From Rasiella rasia (lineage in GTDB: Bacteria; Bacteroidota; Bacteroidia; Flavobacteriales; Flavobacteriaceae), in the NCBI RefSeq assembly GCF_011044175.1, contig NZ_CP049057.1, positions 2,371,501 to 2,435,500 on the forward strand: a stretch of 64,000 nt of DNA, given 5' to 3'. A program made the position numbers and the translations under genes. The notes under the pieces were generated by a model that was not told the origin of the DNA, made no database searches, and saw nothing but the letters and a program-made list of their open reading frames with translations. Below, in pieces: positions 62,849 through 64,000 of the stretch (the stretch's first letter is position 1; every line of letters starts with the position of its first letter).

Positions 62849-63754
62849 TTACTCTGCTTTCTCTTCTTCGGAAATATCGAATCTATAAATTGCCTCAAAT
62901 TTTAGGTAAAAACCGCCGTTTATTTCAGGATTTAAAGGAGTTCTATCATCGCCAAAACTAAACGCAGATAATCCTAAGTCTATGGTATCTCCGTTAGGGT
63001 ATAGCTCGTAATTACTGCTGGAGTAACCAAATTTGGCACGTAACAATACGCTTTTTTCAAGAGCATTAAATTGAAGATAGGAAGCAAAATTAAGTTCGGT
63101 TACGTCTGCATAAACATCTGCATTATTTTCTGTTATGCGGAAACTTCTGCCAATACCAATATAGTCAAATCCAACAGTGGTTATTCCAAAAGTGTAGTTT
63201 ACGTCTGCGGCAATGGGCAAAGAGACGTCCATTTCAAATTTAGAATTCGGACTCAAATAGTACCAGCCAACGATGGGGGTGGTGAAAGCTCCGAAAGCTT
63301 CGGTTGAGGCATAAAATCCGAATCGATATTTTAAGTGTTCATTTTTTTGATATTTCAGCAAAGCAACCCCGCCAAAATAGAAATCTTCACTTGTGCTATT
63401 TACATAATCTGAAGCTATTTTTGGTAACAAAACCACAGTACTACTCCATGTGTCGTTATAGGTAGATGCCAATCCTAATTTTACAATTGTACTGTGAAGG
63501 CTTGTAAAATCTGCTTCTGGAAATAATTGTAGATTACTTCTATTATAAACAGCGCCTGTAACAAGTGCATGCTTGTTATTTAAAACTATAGGAACGGTTA
63601 GGTCTGCGTCAAAAGATTTTACATACGTACTGTTGTTAGTGCCTTCAAATTCATTATTAAATGTTTGCCCGTAGCCAATTTTTACAAGATCCACATAGTC
63701 TTGGGCAAATAACGAACAAGGAAGGAGCAAAAGAAGTAAGTAACGTTTTTTCAA
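62849..63754 (-). CDS. DUF6268-type outer-membrane protein
   Basis: A 301-residue protein with signal peptide 1-17 (SLFAQ) and long beta strands typical of an outer-membrane barrel (GVALLKYQKNEHLKYRFGFYASTEAFGAF). The C-terminus contains the acidic EEEKAE. DUF6268 is recalled as a match; function unknown. The gene is divergent from the lipoprotein gene at 63878. Confidence 0.78.
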   Translation of the reverse strand: MKKRYLLLLLLPCSLFAQDYVDLVKIGYGQTFNNEFEGTNNSTYVKSFDADLTVPIVLNNKHALVTGAVYNRSNLQLFPEADFTSLHSTIVKLGLASTYNDTWSSTVVLLPKIASDYVNSTSEDFYFGGVALLKYQKNEHLKYRFGFYASTEAFGAFTTPIVGWYYLSPNSKFEMDVSLPIAADVNYTFGITTVGFDYIGIGRSFRITENNADVYADVTELNFASYLQFNALEKSVLLRAKFGYSSSNYELYPNGDTIDLGLSAFSFGDDRTPLNPEINGGFYLKFEAIYRFDISEEEKAE

Positions 63755-63833
63755 AATGGAAGGCTTAGGTTAGGTGTTAAAGATAGAAAAATAAGTGTAT
63801 TCGCCTCGTACTACAATATTGTGTTATAAAGTA

Positions 63834-63862
63834 TTGTTATTTAGAATGTAAAACTATCTTTG
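63834..63862 (+). promoter_or_regulatory. Promoter (ATTG ... TATCTTTG) for the lipoprotein at the window end
   Basis: TTG at 63834-63836 and TATCTTTG at 63855-63862 with 18 bases between. The transcript start would fall about 10 bases before the ATG at 63878. Confidence 0.6.
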
Positions 63863-63877
63863 CAAAAAATAACACAC

Positions 63878-64000
63878 ATGAAAACTTTCAAAACAATTTT
63901 AATTACATTTTTAGCAGTTGCTACGCTTATAGGATGTAAAAAAGACGATGACAATGACAATACATTTTTGTTAAGCAATAGTAATTTTGCTGGGATGTAC
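63878..64000 (+). CDS. Lipoprotein, N-terminal 41 codons only, cut by the window edge
   Basis: The frame opens at ATG 63878 with a signal peptide and the lipobox LIGC (Cys20), followed by KKDDDNDN, an acidic tether common in flavobacterial lipoproteins. It reaches the window end with no stop, so the C-terminus and function cannot be judged. Confidence 0.75.
   Translation, partial: MKTFKTILITFLAVATLIGCKKDDDNDNTFLLSNSNFAGMY

Overview
The window looks like chromosomal DNA of a member of the Flavobacteriaceae (phylum Bacteroidota), probably a marine or other aquatic aerobe. The evidence is AT-rich DNA and repeated promoter-like -7 elements of the TAnnTTTG type that Bacteroidota use. Ribosome-binding sites are weak. 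There are many lipoproteins, a PorZ-type secretion component, surface proteins with type IX secretion sorting domains, a TonB-dependent receptor with a carboxypeptidase-like N-terminal domain, and a complete Bat (aerotolerance) operon. I cannot name the genus. No insertion sequence, prophage, CRISPR array or rRNA is visible, and no gene-free stretch exceeds about 300 bases.

Layout. 0-9 kb: a two-TM Cys-rich protein, an ALDH7 aldehyde dehydrogenase, small exported proteins, and a minus-strand block (SDR, AlbA/Schlafen-like protein, SPFH-GYF protein, double zinc-ribbon membrane protein, PP2A-like phosphatase). The SPFH and zinc-ribbon pair resembles Bacillus YdjI/YdjG. 9-18.5 kb: moxR, a DUF58 gene, an accessory membrane protein and batA to batE. 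18.5-24 kb: an inorganic-carbon cluster (small exported protein, SulP transporter, Usp, beta-carbonic anhydrase, second SulP). 24-31 kb: housekeeping genes cvpA, pheS, gpsA, nadD, gmk and yicC, plus a conserved gene next to pheS that is broken by a one-base frameshift. 31-34 kb: a TetR regulator, an alpha/beta hydrolase and a thioesterase. The same perfect 18-bp palindrome lies before tetR and before the hydrolase gene. 34-41 kb: mixed metabolism (EamA exporter, ArsC/Spx-like protein, DinB, cystathionine gamma-synthase family enzyme, glutamate dehydrogenase). 41-46 kb: porZ, recO and a TonB receptor in a tightly overlapping unit, then tRNA-Asn. 46.6-54.7 kb: a 2096-residue surface protein and a TPR/HTH membrane regulator upstream of it on the same strand. 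54.8-64 kb: SDR-type threonine dehydrogenase, M13 and M28 peptidases, CBS protein, outer-membrane proteins, and the start of a lipoprotein cut by the window edge.

How the genes work together. The Bat operon is a membrane VWA/TPR assembly served by a MoxR ATPase. The two SulP transporters and carbonic anhydrase can supply bicarbonate for anaplerotic carboxylation. PorZ is part of the secretion route that would export the giant protein. Within the giant protein the N-terminal 1280 residues are an ancient tandem duplication, followed by nine HYR-like repeats and a sorting domain. The least explained parts are the giant protein with its regulator, the PspA-less SPFH/zinc-ribbon module, and the TetR regulon with twin operators.
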